From NCBI RefSeq assembly GCF_014652855.1, contig NZ_BMZP01000004.1, positions 1-61,192 of the forward strand: a stretch of 61,192 nucleotides of DNA, given 5' to 3'. A program made the position numbers and the translations under genes. Below, in pieces: positions 34,862 to 44,461 of this stretch. Under the pieces are notes generated by a model. It did not search any database. It was not told the origin of the DNA and saw only the letters and a list, made by a program, of their open reading frames with translations. The number at the start of each line of letters is the position of its first letter. Positions within the stretch are counted from its first letter, which is position 1. This stretch comes from Novosphingobium pokkalii. GTDB taxonomy: Bacteria; Pseudomonadota; Alphaproteobacteria; Sphingomonadales; Sphingomonadaceae.

Positions 34862-35194
34862 TCAGGGGTTAGCCACGGCGCCCCGCACATCGACCTGGCC
34901 GCCGTTGTTGATGATGCGGCCGCCGACCATGCCTTTCATGCGCACGCGTGCGCCCTGCTCCACGATCAGGTCTCCCCCGATCATGCCGGTGATGGTCACG
35001 TCCGCACCCGCTGCCACCGTGGCATTGCCGCCGATCATGCCGCGAAAGCTGCGCTTGCCCTCCAGCCGGTAATCGCCGCCAATGGCCGTGCCATCGGCCG
35101 TCGCCTCGCGCGGCGTGTCGCGATGGCATCCCGCCAGCGCTCCGATCGTCGCCAGACTAAGGGCCAAGGGGAGAGCACGGCGAATATCAGGCAT
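34862..35194 (-). CDS. Small lipoprotein with bactofilin-like repeats
   Basis: A 110-residue predicted lipoprotein. The ATG at 35194 gives a signal ending in lipobox LAGC (ATIGALAGC). The mature part contains three imperfect repeats of about 20 residues, each with a G-M-I/V-G-G step (FRGMIGGNATV, ITGMIGGDLIV, MKGMVGGRIIN), the pattern of a short right-handed beta-helix as in bactofilins and polymer-forming cytoskeletal proteins. The family was not identified. It lies upstream of the riboswitch-controlled antiporter on the same strand, but the riboswitch leader starts after its stop. Function unknown. Confidence 0.7.
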   Translation of the reverse strand: MPDIRRALPLALSLATIGALAGCHRDTPREATADGTAIGGDYRLEGKRSFRGMIGGNATVAAGADVTITGMIGGDLIVEQGARVRMKGMVGGRIINNGGQVDVRGAVANP

Positions 35195-35318
35195 TAAAGC
35201 GGTTTCCTCATGCGAAAAGGCGGGCCGTGGGTCTGCCACCCTGCCCGCCTTCCCGGATCACCACATCGGCCGTTCGATCAACCGCAGTCGGTGTCCGACC
35301 GGTGCCGTGCCCACCGCT

Positions 35319-35552
35319 TTACCAACGGTGGCCCCAGCCATGGTGCCAGTAGTGGGGGTGGCCCCAATAGCCATGCCAGCCGTGGTAATAGCCCCACGCC
35401 GGCCGTTCCACCACCACAGTACGGCCCATGGGATAGCAGCTGCCATTCCAGGCGCGATACCAGCCAGCACCGCAGCCATCCCGCGCCATGGCCGGCGCGG
35501 CCGTTACCAGGGAAGCCGTGGCAAGCGCCACGCAAAGCAGGATCTTCTTCAT
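35319..35552 (-). CDS. Small secreted His/Trp/Tyr-rich protein with GCG motif
   Basis: A 77-residue protein with a signal peptide (MKKILLCVALATASLVTAAPAMA), ATG at 35552 after AGAGG. The mature N-terminus DGCGAGWYRAWNGSCYPMGR carries two Cys in a pattern like the GCG...CxPN small-protein family, and the C-terminal half is an aromatic/His-rich tail with seven His (HGWHGYWGH then HYWHHGWGHRW). It could bind metal or stack at a surface. It has no clear operon partner: the DUF1501 gene ends 100 bp upstream and the lipoprotein gene begins 124 bp downstream. No function is assigned. Confidence 0.7.
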   Translation of the reverse strand: MKKILLCVALATASLVTAAPAMARDGCGAGWYRAWNGSCYPMGRTVVVERPAWGYYHGWHGYWGHPHYWHHGWGHRW

Positions 35553-35651
35553 GTCGACCTCTTGTGCTTGTTCATGCAGGCTCTTATTTCCGGCCTGACG
35601 TGACTTGAACGATAGCACGCGCCCATTCCGTCTTTCGGTTCGTCGCAGAAT

Positions 35652-36797
35652 CTATACGATCAATCCGGTGATCGGCTTGGGCGGCCCGGCGAGCGGAAAC
35701 AGCCGCCGCGCCACCAGCGCCGGATCGAGCCCCAGGCTTTCCCCGGCCACGCCCGCCAGCAGGGCATCGAGCTGGGTCGTCGGCGCCAGATCGCGCCCTT
35801 CGTAAAGCTGCGCAGGGTCCAGCCCCGGCCAATCGGCCACCACGCGCCCGCCTTTCACCGCGCCGCCCAGCACCCAGGCGACCGAGCCCGTGCCATGGTC
35901 GGTGCCCCCGGTGCCGTTGGCCGCAGCGGTGCGGCCGAATTCGGTGGCGACCAGTACGGTGGTCTGCGCCCAGGCTGGCCCCATTCCGTCGCGCAGCGCC
36001 GCCAGCAGCGTATCGAGCGCGCGCAATTGCGTGGCCAACCGCCCGTCCTGCCCGCTGTGAGTGTCCCACCCTTCGGTTTCGAGCATGGCGATGCGCGGCC
36101 CGTGCGGCTTGGTCAGGAACGTGGCGGTCAGCTTGCCCAGCGCAGCCGGATCCTGCTTGGCGCCACTGCCCTGCGCCAGCTTGCGCGCATCGAGCGCGGC
36201 GTTCCACGCCCCGCGCAACTGGCTGTCCGCACCATAGAGCGTGCCCACCCGCGTCAGCAGATCATCGGCCGGATCGGGCAGGCCTGATGGCGCGTAGGAT
36301 GCCACCTGCACCGGGCCGCGCAGTGCCGGCGGCACCGTCGGCGCAATCGCGATCGCCGCATCGCCACCGCGCGGCAGCATCGCCACCAGGCGGTTGAGCC
36401 AGCCGTCGCGCGCCTGGTAGGGTTGGCTGCCACCCGTCTCCAGCACGTTCTGCCCGTCGAAATGCGACCGGTCGCGATAGGGGGACGCCACCGCATGCAC
36501 GAACAGCGCCTGCCCACGCGCATACATCGCGGCGGTTTCCTTGAGCGCGGGATGCAGCGCAAACATGCCGTCCAGCCGCGTCGCGGCGGCCGGATCGACC
36601 GCCAGCGCGCCGCGCAGCCGGGCATAGCCGGGGTCGGCATAGGGCACCACGATGTTGAGCCCGTCCGCCGCTCCGCGCTGGATCACGAAGACAAAGCGCC
36701 GCTCGGTCTCGGCCGCCGCCAGGACCAGCCCCGGCGCCACCAGCAGGGAGCCAGCGGCGCCGCCGGCAAGATGCAGAAAGCTTCGGCGATGAAACAT
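35652..36797 (-). CDS. DUF1501 exported protein, Tat signal
   Basis: A 381-residue DUF1501 protein, a distant relative of the alkaline phosphatase/sulfatase fold. It starts with a twin-arginine signal (HRRSFLHLAGG to VLAAA), so it is likely folded before export. Family segments include FVFVIQRGAADGLNIVVP, DGQNVLETG, ETEGWDTHSGQDG, VLVATEFGRTAAANGTGGTDHGTG and LGGAVKGG; His and Asp/Glu in these may bind metal. The ATG at 36797 follows GGAGGT and comes 2 bp after the DUF1800 stop. It is the last gene of an apparent unit led by an ECF sigma factor. Biochemical role is not established. Confidence 0.9.
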   Translation of the reverse strand: MFHRRSFLHLAGGAAGSLLVAPGLVLAAAETERRFVFVIQRGAADGLNIVVPYADPGYARLRGALAVDPAAATRLDGMFALHPALKETAAMYARGQALFVHAVASPYRDRSHFDGQNVLETGGSQPYQARDGWLNRLVAMLPRGGDAAIAIAPTVPPALRGPVQVASYAPSGLPDPADDLLTRVGTLYGADSQLRGAWNAALDARKLAQGSGAKQDPAALGKLTATFLTKPHGPRIAMLETEGWDTHSGQDGRLATQLRALDTLLAALRDGMGPAWAQTTVLVATEFGRTAAANGTGGTDHGTGSVAWVLGGAVKGGRVVADWPGLDPAQLYEGRDLAPTTQLDALLAGVAGESLGLDPALVARRLFPLAGPPKPITGLIV

Positions 36798-36799
36798 GC

Positions 36800-38239
36800 T
36801 TACCTCCGCAGGAAATCGGGCGAAACCAGCAGCAGCGCCAGCGCGCTGGCCGGGCTTTCGGCATGGGCAATCTCTTGCGCCGTGGCGCTGGACAACGCGG
36901 CGGGCAGCACTTGCGGCGCCCGCTGGCGCGCATCGATCTGCGCCGCGCGCGGCCCGGCCAGGCGCTGGGCGAATTCCACCCGGCGCAGCAGGGCATCGGG
37001 CGCGATCCAGCTTGCCGCGACATCGTCCCACCCGGCGGGGGAGCCGGGCTTCCACACCGGCTGGCCCAGTTGCTGCTCGATCGTGGCCACCTGCATCGTG
37101 CCGATCTCGGCCAGGCCCAGCGCGCGCAGCGACGAAATCGTCCACTCCCACGGCGTCTTGGCCTTGATCGGCCGCGCCACCCACGGTTCGGGGCTCGCCA
37201 CCAGCGCGCGATAGACCGTGGGCAGGTCACCCCGGCTATGGTTGAAGGCCTCGGCCAGGCGGTCCACCAGCGCGGGCGGCGGCACGTCTCCGGCGAAGTG
37301 GCGCGCCAGCTTGGTCGCCACATGGGTGGCCGTGGCCGGTGCGCGCGCCAGGTCGGTCAACACCGCGCGTGCCTGCTCCACGCCCGGCTGGTCATAGGTC
37401 TTGCCCCGGATCGTGCGCGCGCCCGGCTCGTGCTGCGGGGCGTGAAACGCGAAGTCGCCGGGGGCATCGTCGTTGATGCCGCCCACCGTCCACCCGGTCA
37501 GCGCGCGGGCAAACTCGGTCACGTCCGCCTGGCTATAGCCGCTGCGCACGCCCAGCGTGTGCAGTTCCATGATCTCGCGCGCCAGGTTCTCGTTCAGCCC
37601 GCGCTGTCCGCCGCCGCCCGGCTTGGCCCTCGCGCGCAGGGCGGCCGGGCTGTTCGGCCCGATCGACTGGTTCTGGTTGAGATAGAGCAGCATGGCCGGA
37701 TGGTGTTCCACCGCCAGCAGCATATCCTCGAACTTGCCCAGCACATGGGGGCGAATGGCATCGCGCTCGAACGCGCCGGCCAGCGCGGTTACGGGCAGGT
37801 TGTCGACCGAAACGCAGAAGTGGTTGGCCCAGAAATGGACCAGCCGCTCCACGAACGGCGCCTGGGTTTCCAGCGCGCTCTGCGCCCGCGCCTGAACCGC
37901 CTGGCGATAGAGCGCGTGGATATCCTCGCCCAGATCGCGGCGCGCGGCCTTCTGCTCGGGCGTGCGTTCAGCCTTGCCCGGCTGCGCGGCTTGCGCCCGT
38001 GCCTGGCGCAGCGCCCGCTGCTGTTCCTGGTATCCGGCGAGCAGCGCGCGGGCGTCGGCCAGCGCGGCCCAGGCGGGCGGCGTCACGTCAAAGCGGTCGA
38101 ACTGGCTGGCCAGCCAAGCATGCGGATCGCCGAACGACGGATCGGCGGCGTCGTCAGGCCTCGCGCCAAGGCCGAACCGGTTGAGCGCGATGGCCGCTGG
38201 GGAAAGCGATTGTTCTGGCGGCCTGTGTTCTGGTGGCAT
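36800..38239 (-). CDS. DUF1800 protein
   Basis: A 479-residue DUF1800 protein, the usual partner of DUF1501. Recognisable parts are ALNRFGLGARPDD at the N-terminus, RLVHFWANHFCVS, GKFEDMLLAVEHHPAMLLYLNQ, NENLAREIMELHTLGV, TEFARALTGWTV and the C-terminal LLLVSPDFLRR. No signal peptide is seen from the ATG at 38239 nor from a possible start near 38305, whereas the DUF1501 neighbour has a Tat signal. It might be exported as a passenger with DUF1501 (inference). It sits 74 bp after the metal-sensor-like gene. Function unknown. Confidence 0.9.
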   Translation of the reverse strand: MPPEHRPPEQSLSPAAIALNRFGLGARPDDAADPSFGDPHAWLASQFDRFDVTPPAWAALADARALLAGYQEQQRALRQARAQAAQPGKAERTPEQKAARRDLGEDIHALYRQAVQARAQSALETQAPFVERLVHFWANHFCVSVDNLPVTALAGAFERDAIRPHVLGKFEDMLLAVEHHPAMLLYLNQNQSIGPNSPAALRARAKPGGGGQRGLNENLAREIMELHTLGVRSGYSQADVTEFARALTGWTVGGINDDAPGDFAFHAPQHEPGARTIRGKTYDQPGVEQARAVLTDLARAPATATHVATKLARHFAGDVPPPALVDRLAEAFNHSRGDLPTVYRALVASPEPWVARPIKAKTPWEWTISSLRALGLAEIGTMQVATIEQQLGQPVWKPGSPAGWDDVAASWIAPDALLRRVEFAQRLAGPRAAQIDARQRAPQVLPAALSSATAQEIAHAESPASALALLLVSPDFLRR

Positions 38240-38313
38240 GTGCAGAGCCCTGTGTAATGCGTCACCGCCTTGAACGCAGCATGGCCGCGCTTCCGTCGCG
38301 CGCATCTGCACGC

Positions 38314-38754
38314 TTACTTGTGCTGGCGGGGCTCCAGCCGGTCAGCCATGCGGGCGCGGTCGGCCAGCGGCAGGCCTGCGACGTAAGGCACCACTTGCGC
38401 TTCGACATGGGCACGCACGGCGGCATCGCCGCTGCGCAATTGCTCCAGTTGCGCCAGCAAGGCCGGCTGGTCCACGGTCGGCGCGCGCAGCAGCGCGGCG
38501 ATCTGGTGACGCAGCGCACGGTTGGCGTCCAGTTGCGGGCGCACGTCGTTGCGCGCCTGGCGCACCACCTGGCGCAGCCCGTGCCGCTGCGCGGGCGCCA
38601 GGTCCGCCCCCGGCACGCGCAGCGCGCCCATGCCGATCGGCGAATTGCCGCGCGCGTGCATGCTCCACCACGCGGCGCCGCCTCCCGCCACCAGGAACAC
38701 GTTGAGAAGGATCGAACCCGCGCAGACCAGGCGCAGGCGCCGCGAAGCCGTCAT
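38314..38754 (-). CDS. Membrane-anchored periplasmic metal-sensor-like protein (Metal_resist/CnrX type)
   Basis: A 146-residue protein with one N-terminal helix (VCAGSILLNVFLVAGGGAAWW) and a periplasmic helical hairpin rich in Arg, Gln and Leu (LAPAQRHGLRQVVRQARNDVRP onward). This is the architecture of the heavy-metal-resistance/CpxP-like sensors such as CnrX. It overlaps the anti-sigma-like gene by ATGA (38751-38754), and that gene overlaps the ECF sigma gene, the same three-part order as cnrYXH-type signalling in outline. CnrX-type metal ligands are not obvious beyond a few His, so the signal may not be a metal. Confidence 0.72.
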   Translation of the reverse strand: MTASRRLRLVCAGSILLNVFLVAGGGAAWWSMHARGNSPIGMGALRVPGADLAPAQRHGLRQVVRQARNDVRPQLDANRALRHQIAALLRAPTVDQPALLAQLEQLRSGDAAVRAHVEAQVVPYVAGLPLADRARMADRLEPRQHK

Positions 38755-39143
38755 CCTTCTTCCCCTGCGCTTTCAAACACGCTGGCGTCCAGGCCCGGCC
38801 CCACGCGCTCCGGCCCCAGCGCCACGGCCGCGCCCAGGCCGGCCACCGCGCCGGCCAGCACCGTGCCCACGCCGATCGCAGACCACCACAGCCGCGCGCG
38901 CACGATCCACCCGCGCCGCCGTGCCGCCACCAACCGCTGGCGCATCGCCGGGGTCGGCGGCGGAACGGTCCAGGCATCCAGCCGCAAGTCCAGTGCCTCG
39001 GCCTCGGCCAAGGCGCGGGCGCAGGCGGGATCGGCGGCGGCCAGATGCCAGCCGGCGGCGCGCTCAGGCGCCGGCCAGCGTTCGATCCCGCCATAGGCCT
39101 GCGCCAGCGCGTCAAACCGCTCGCGGCTCATCGGTTCAGTCAT
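38751..39143 (-). CDS. Membrane-anchored anti-sigma-like protein
   Basis: A 130-residue protein. The N-terminal soluble part (RERFDALAQAYGGIERWPAPER, then LAEAEALDLRLDAW) would face the cytoplasm, followed by one transmembrane helix (WWSAIGVGTVLAGAVAGLGAAVAL) and a short periplasmic tail. The gene overlaps the upstream ECF sigma gene by 8 bp and the downstream sensor gene by 4 bp. Size, topology and position fit an anti-sigma factor; there is no zinc-binding HxxxCxxC motif. Assignment is by context more than by sequence. Confidence 0.68.
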   Translation of the reverse strand: MTEPMSRERFDALAQAYGGIERWPAPERAAGWHLAAADPACARALAEAEALDLRLDAWTVPPPTPAMRQRLVAARRRGWIVRARLWWSAIGVGTVLAGAVAGLGAAVALGPERVGPGLDASVFESAGEEG

Positions 39144-39693
39144 GATCGGCCCCTTCCTCTTGTGCAAAGCGCTGGCGCAAGGCGCGGCGCCCGCGCGCCA
39201 GCAGGCTTTCCAGGGCCTCCACGCTCACCCCCAGCACGGCGGCCGCCTCGATATTGCCCAGTTCCTGATAGTGCACCAGCACGATGGCTTCGCGCTGCCG
39301 CTCGGGCAGTGCCGCTACCGCCGCGGCCACTGCGCGCGCCTGCGCCTGGGCAGCCAGCGCGGCATCGGCCAGCGGCGCTGTGTCCGCCTGCTCGGGCGGA
39401 TCGGCCATCACCACCCCGCGCCGCCGCCGCAACCGGTCGCGGCACAGGTTCAACGTGACCAGGTGCAGCCAGGTGTCGAACCGCGCCTGGCCGCTGCGCC
39501 AGCGCCCGGCCTGGCGCCAGGCGCGCACGAAGACTTCCTGCGCCACGTCCTCCGCCTCGGCCCGGTCGCGCAGCAGGCGGCTGGCCAGCGCCAGCAGGCG
39601 GGGCAGCTTGGCCCCCACGAACTGGCGCACGGCCCCTTCCTCGCCCTGCGCCATGCGCGCCAGCAACGCCGCGTCGGGATCGGCCTCGCTCAA
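39136..39693 (-). CDS. ECF-type RNA polymerase sigma factor
   Basis: A 185-residue sigma-70 family protein with regions 2 and 4 only. Region 2 holds LLALASRLLRDRAEAEDVAQEVFVRAWRQ and FDTWLHLVTLNLCRDRLRR; region 4 holds ALPERQREAIVLVHYQELGNIEAAAVLGVSVEALESLLARGRRALR. The start at 39693 is a TTG preceded by GAGG; an ATG at 39654 would cut into the conserved helix DAALLARMAQGEEGA. It leads a probable five-gene unit with an anti-sigma-like protein, a periplasmic sensor-like protein, DUF1800 and DUF1501. The ECF subgroup and target promoter are unknown. Confidence 0.93.
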   Translation of the reverse strand: MSEADPDAALLARMAQGEEGAVRQFVGAKLPRLLALASRLLRDRAEAEDVAQEVFVRAWRQAGRWRSGQARFDTWLHLVTLNLCRDRLRRRRGVVMADPPEQADTAPLADAALAAQAQARAVAAAVAALPERQREAIVLVHYQELGNIEAAAVLGVSVEALESLLARGRRALRQRFAQEEGADHD

Positions 39694-39747
39694 GCGAGAA
39701 CCTCGCCGGCCACTGTCGGGAAAGGAGGGCGCATGCCGGCATCAGCC

Positions 39748-40185
39748 TCAAGACGGGTCTTGCCCGCCTTTCATGCCCTGGCCATCCATTCCGCCGCCAG
39801 CGCCACGGCCGCCTTCACCGGGCCACTTGCGCTCATCGGGCGACAGCACGCCGTCGCCGTTGGCATCCATGCGATTGAACCGCGCGGTCAGCGCGGCAGT
39901 GATTTCCGCCTTGTCGAGATACCCATCGCCATTGGTGTCCATCCGCGCGAACTGGCGATCGGGGTTGCCCCGCCCGGCCATCGCGGCAGTGAATTCCGCC
40001 TTGCTGACGCGGCCGTCGCCATCGGTATCGGCGGCCATGATCCGCCCCAGGCTGCGCGCAACAAAGGCATCGCGGGTCACGCCCTGCCCGTTCATCATCG
40101 GCGCTTGTGGAGCGGGGGTCTGGGCAAACGCGGGCAAGCCCACGGCCAGGGCGAAAAGCAGATATGCGGGGGCGAACTTTTGCAT
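39748..40185 (-). CDS. Exported EF-hand calcium-binding protein
   Basis: A 145-residue secreted protein with a signal peptide (MQKFAPAYLLFALAVGLPAFAQ), ATG at 40185 after GGAGGT. Three EF-hand loops are clear: DTDGDGRVSKAEF, DTNGDGYLDKAEI and DANGDGVLSPDER, each with ligands at positions 1, 3, 5 and 12; a Gly-rich tail follows. It should bind calcium in the periplasm or outside. It lies 55 bp upstream of the ECF sigma start on the same strand, so co-transcription is possible. Confidence 0.92.
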   Translation of the reverse strand: MQKFAPAYLLFALAVGLPAFAQTPAPQAPMMNGQGVTRDAFVARSLGRIMAADTDGDGRVSKAEFTAAMAGRGNPDRQFARMDTNGDGYLDKAEITAALTARFNRMDANGDGVLSPDERKWPGEGGRGAGGGMDGQGMKGGQDPS

Positions 40186-40328
40186 GAGACCTCCATCGAA
40201 CTGCGCGCTTGAACGCATGCTGACGCGGTTTCCGTCGCTGGTCTCGCAAGCCCCGCTAAAGTTCCCCTGTTTCATGCCCAATCCATTCTCGCTGGCACCT
40301 TGGCGCCGGCACGCCCACATGCGCCATC

Positions 40329-41096
40329 ATGACTCATGCCCCCCATCCCGGAACCGTGTTTCTGGTCGGCGCCGGCCCCGGCGATCCCGATCTGCTCACG
40401 CTGCGCGCCGCCCGCCTGCTGATGAAGGCCCGGCTCGTGGTGCACGACGGGCTGGTCGATCCGGCCGTGCTGGCCATGGTCCCGCGCGGCGCGCGCTTCA
40501 TTTCGGTGGCCAAGAGCCGCGCCCGCCACACCATGCCGCAGGACGCAATCAACGCCCTGCTGGTGCGCGAGGCGTTGGCCGGGCATGATGTCGTCCGCCT
40601 CAAGGGCGGCGATCCGTTCATTTTCGGGCGCGGCGGCGAAGAGGCCGAGGCCTGCCGCGCGGCCGGCGTGCCGGTGGAAGTGGTTCCGGGCGTCAGCGCC
40701 GCGCTGGGCGCATCGGCGGCGGCGCAGATCCCGCTGACCCATCGCGAGAACGCCTCGATCGTCTCGTTCGTCGCCGGGCAGTGCAAGGGCCTGTCGGATC
40801 AGAACTGGGCGGGCCTCGCCGGTGTTGGCCGCACCCTGGTGATCTACATGGGCGTGGCCACGGCCGCCGCCATCGCGGAAAAGCTGATGGCCGATGGCCT
40901 GGCGCCGACCATGCCGGTCGCGGTGATCGAAAATGCCTCGCGCCCGCAGATGCGCGTGGTAAGGGGCGCGCTGGCGGGCCTGTCCGACATGGTGGCCCGC
41001 GAACGCATCAAGAGCCCGGCACTGATCGTCATCGGCGAAGTGACCGCGCGGGGAGACAGCATGGAACTGCAAGCGGTTGTGGAGGCAGCCCGATGA
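40329..41096 (+). CDS. cobA: Uroporphyrinogen-III C-methyltransferase
   Basis: A 255-residue SAM-dependent methyltransferase (SUMT). Motifs are FLVGAGPGDPDLLTLRA (SAM loop), VVHDGLVD, VRLKGGDPFIFGRGGEE and EVVPGVSAALGASA. It makes precorrin-2, the precursor of siroheme. It heads the sulfur-assimilation operon, where siroheme is needed by the sulfite reductase two genes downstream. Its stop overlaps the DUF2849 start (ATGA). The CysG N-terminal oxidase/ferrochelatase domain is absent, so siroheme completion must be encoded elsewhere. Confidence 0.95.
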   Translation: MTHAPHPGTVFLVGAGPGDPDLLTLRAARLLMKARLVVHDGLVDPAVLAMVPRGARFISVAKSRARHTMPQDAINALLVREALAGHDVVRLKGGDPFIFGRGGEEAEACRAAGVPVEVVPGVSAALGASAAAQIPLTHRENASIVSFVAGQCKGLSDQNWAGLAGVGRTLVIYMGVATAAAIAEKLMADGLAPTMPVAVIENASRPQMRVVRGALAGLSDMVARERIKSPALIVIGEVTARGDSMELQAVVEAAR

Positions 41097-41401
41097 GCGC
41101 GAAGATCAAGATCATCACCGGCAACGATCTGCGCACCGGCGACGTGATCTGGTGGACCGGCGAAGGCTGGTCGCGCCATGTCGACAATGCCGTGGCGGTG
41201 GATCACGACGCCGATGCGATCATCGCGCGCGAGAATGCCCGCCAGGTGGTGACCGACACCCACGTGATCGATGCCTTTGCCGCCGATGGCACCGTGCGCC
41301 CGGCGCACATCAAGGACCGCATCCGCGCGCTCGGCCCCACCGTGCGCCTCGATCTTTCGCTCAAGCCGGCCGATCCGCAGGCCGGTAACTGGGTAATCTG
41401 A
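41093..41401 (+). CDS. DUF2849 protein of the sulfite reductase operon
   Basis: A 102-residue protein of the DUF2849 type found between cobA and the sulfite reductase gene in alphaproteobacteria. It begins KIITGNDLRTGDVIWWTGEGW and contains IDAFAADGTVRPAHIKDRIRALGP. It has no membrane segment. Overlaps at its start with cobA and 2 bp spacing to cysI show tight coupling. A helper role in sulfite reductase function or assembly is likely from context, but the activity is not known. Confidence 0.87.
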   Translation: MSAKIKIITGNDLRTGDVIWWTGEGWSRHVDNAVAVDHDADAIIARENARQVVTDTHVIDAFAADGTVRPAHIKDRIRALGPTVRLDLSLKPADPQAGNWVI

Positions 41402-41403
41402 CC

Positions 41404-43030
<1,627 letters not shown>

Positions 43031-43038
<8 letters not shown>

Positions 43039-43471
43039 GACCGTGCTGCGCTATCGCACCGATGAGCCGGTGGCCGATCCGGCCGTTACCGTGGATGCCT
43101 TCGCCGCGCAGGGCAATGCCACGGCGGTGCGGATCGAGCCGGGTGACGATGCCCTGGCCCTGCTGCCCTACCTCGATCGCCTTGCCCTGATCGAGGTGAA
43201 TTTCCCTTCGTTTGCCGATGGGCGCGGCTATTCGGCCGCCCGTTCCTTGCGCGAGCGCGGCTATACCGGCGAACTGCGCGCCGTGGGCGATGTGCTGCTC
43301 GATCAGCTTTCGCACATGCGCCGCTGCGGGTTCGATTCGTTCGCGCCCGACAAGCCGATCAGCGCCGAAGCGGCAGAGGCGGCCTTTGCCACCTGGCCCG
43401 AAGTCTATCAGCAGACGGTCGATGGCCGCCGCCCGATCTGGGCCGCGCGCCACGGCACCAAGGACGCCTGA
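43031..43471 (+). CDS. DUF934 protein of the sulfur-assimilation operon
   Basis: A 146-residue DUF934 protein. It contains LALIEVNFPSFADGRGYSAARSLRERGYTGELRAVGDVLLDQ and MRRCGFDSF, typical of this family found between cysI and cysH. It overlaps cysI and ends 4 bp before cysH. It is soluble, and its function remains undefined; context points to sulfite reductase or APS reductase support. Confidence 0.9.
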
Positions 43472-43475
43472 GCCC

Positions 43476-44273
43476 ATGGCCAGCCCTGCCCGCACGCCCG
43501 ACACTCTCGACCTTGGCCCGCGCTTCACTGCGGCCGAAGTCGCCGCGCTCAATGCGCGCTTTGCCGATGCCAGCACGCAAGAGATGCTGGCCGCGGTGCT
43601 GGGTGAAGGGCTTGCCGGCCGGGTGGCCGTGGTCTCCAGCTTCGGCGCGGAAAGCGCGGTGCTGCTGCACCTCGTCGCGCAAGTCGATCCGGCCACGGCG
43701 GTGCTGTTCCTCGATACGCACAAGCACTTCCCCGAAACGCTTGCCTATCGCGATGCCTTGGTGGCGCAGCTTGGCCTCACCAACCTGATCGTGCTCGAAC
43801 CCGATGCCGCCGTCGTCGCCAAGAAGGACGAAGCCGGCCTGCGCTGGTCGTGGGATCCCGATGGCTGCTGCGAAATCCGCAAGGTCGTGCCGCTCGCGCG
43901 CGCCATGGCCGGGTTCGATGCCTCGATCACCGGGCGCAAGGGTTTCCAGTCCGCCACCCGCGCGGGCCTGCCCCGGTTCGAGATCGACAGCAGCGACGCG
44001 GCCGGCCGCCTCAAGATCAACCCGCTGGCGAGCTGGACCAAGGACGCGCTGGACGCCTATTTCACCGTCCACGGCCTGCCCCGCCATCCGCTGGTCGACC
44101 AGGGCTACCCCTCGATCGGCTGCGCCCCCTGCACCAGCAAGGTCGCGCCGGGCGAAGACCCGCGATCGGGCCGCTGGAAAGGCTGGGACAAGACAGAATG
44201 CGGCATTCACGTGCCCGGCAGCACGGACAGCGACAGCGGCGAACTGCCGCCAGGCTACGAACCGGTGTTCTAG
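43476..44273 (+). CDS. cysH: Assimilatory adenylylsulfate (APS/PAPS) reductase
   Basis: A 265-residue thioredoxin-dependent reductase. Substrate loops VVSSFGAESAVLLHLVA and FLDTHKHFPETLAYRD are intact. GCCEIRK and GCAPCTS form the CC...CxxC set that binds a [4Fe-4S] cluster, and the catalytic Cys is in KTECGIH near the C-terminus. The cluster cysteines favour APS as substrate, unlike the PAPS-only enterobacterial form. It produces sulfite for the cysI product. It is the last gene of the operon and is followed by a hairpin repeat. Confidence 0.95.
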   Translation: MASPARTPDTLDLGPRFTAAEVAALNARFADASTQEMLAAVLGEGLAGRVAVVSSFGAESAVLLHLVAQVDPATAVLFLDTHKHFPETLAYRDALVAQLGLTNLIVLEPDAAVVAKKDEAGLRWSWDPDGCCEIRKVVPLARAMAGFDASITGRKGFQSATRAGLPRFEIDSSDAAGRLKINPLASWTKDALDAYFTVHGLPRHPLVDQGYPSIGCAPCTSKVAPGEDPRSGRWKGWDKTECGIHVPGSTDSDSGELPPGYEPVF

Positions 44274-44283
44274 GCAGCTCGAT

Positions 44284-44340
44284 CCTCCCCCCGCCCAGCG
44301 GGGGGGAGGTGGCGGCCGCAGGCCGTCGGAGGGGGGCAGC
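44284..44340. repeat. GC-rich intergenic hairpin repeat after cysH
   Basis: CCTCCCCCC and GGGGGGAGG flank a short loop, followed by GGTGGCGGCCGCAGGCCGTC and GGAGGGGG, giving further pairing. This pattern (GGAGGTGGCGG...CGGAGGGGG) is a repeat I associate with sphingomonad genomes. It starts 11 bp after the cysH stop and may define the 3' end of the cys transcript. The remaining spacer to 44461 shows no gene. Confidence 0.65.
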
Positions 44341-44461
44341 GCAACCGCAAGCCTTCACTTTCTTATGGTCCCAGCCGAAATTTGATCGCCCCGGCAGGGT
44401 TGATCCGCACCGACGCCTTGGCCAAGGCGGGCCTGTCCCGCTTGCCAGGAAAGCCCCAGCC

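Noticed and set aside
44284..44340. CRISPR-like repeat
   Set aside because: Only one imperfect hairpin unit is present, with no regularly spaced repeats, no spacers and no cas genes anywhere in the window.
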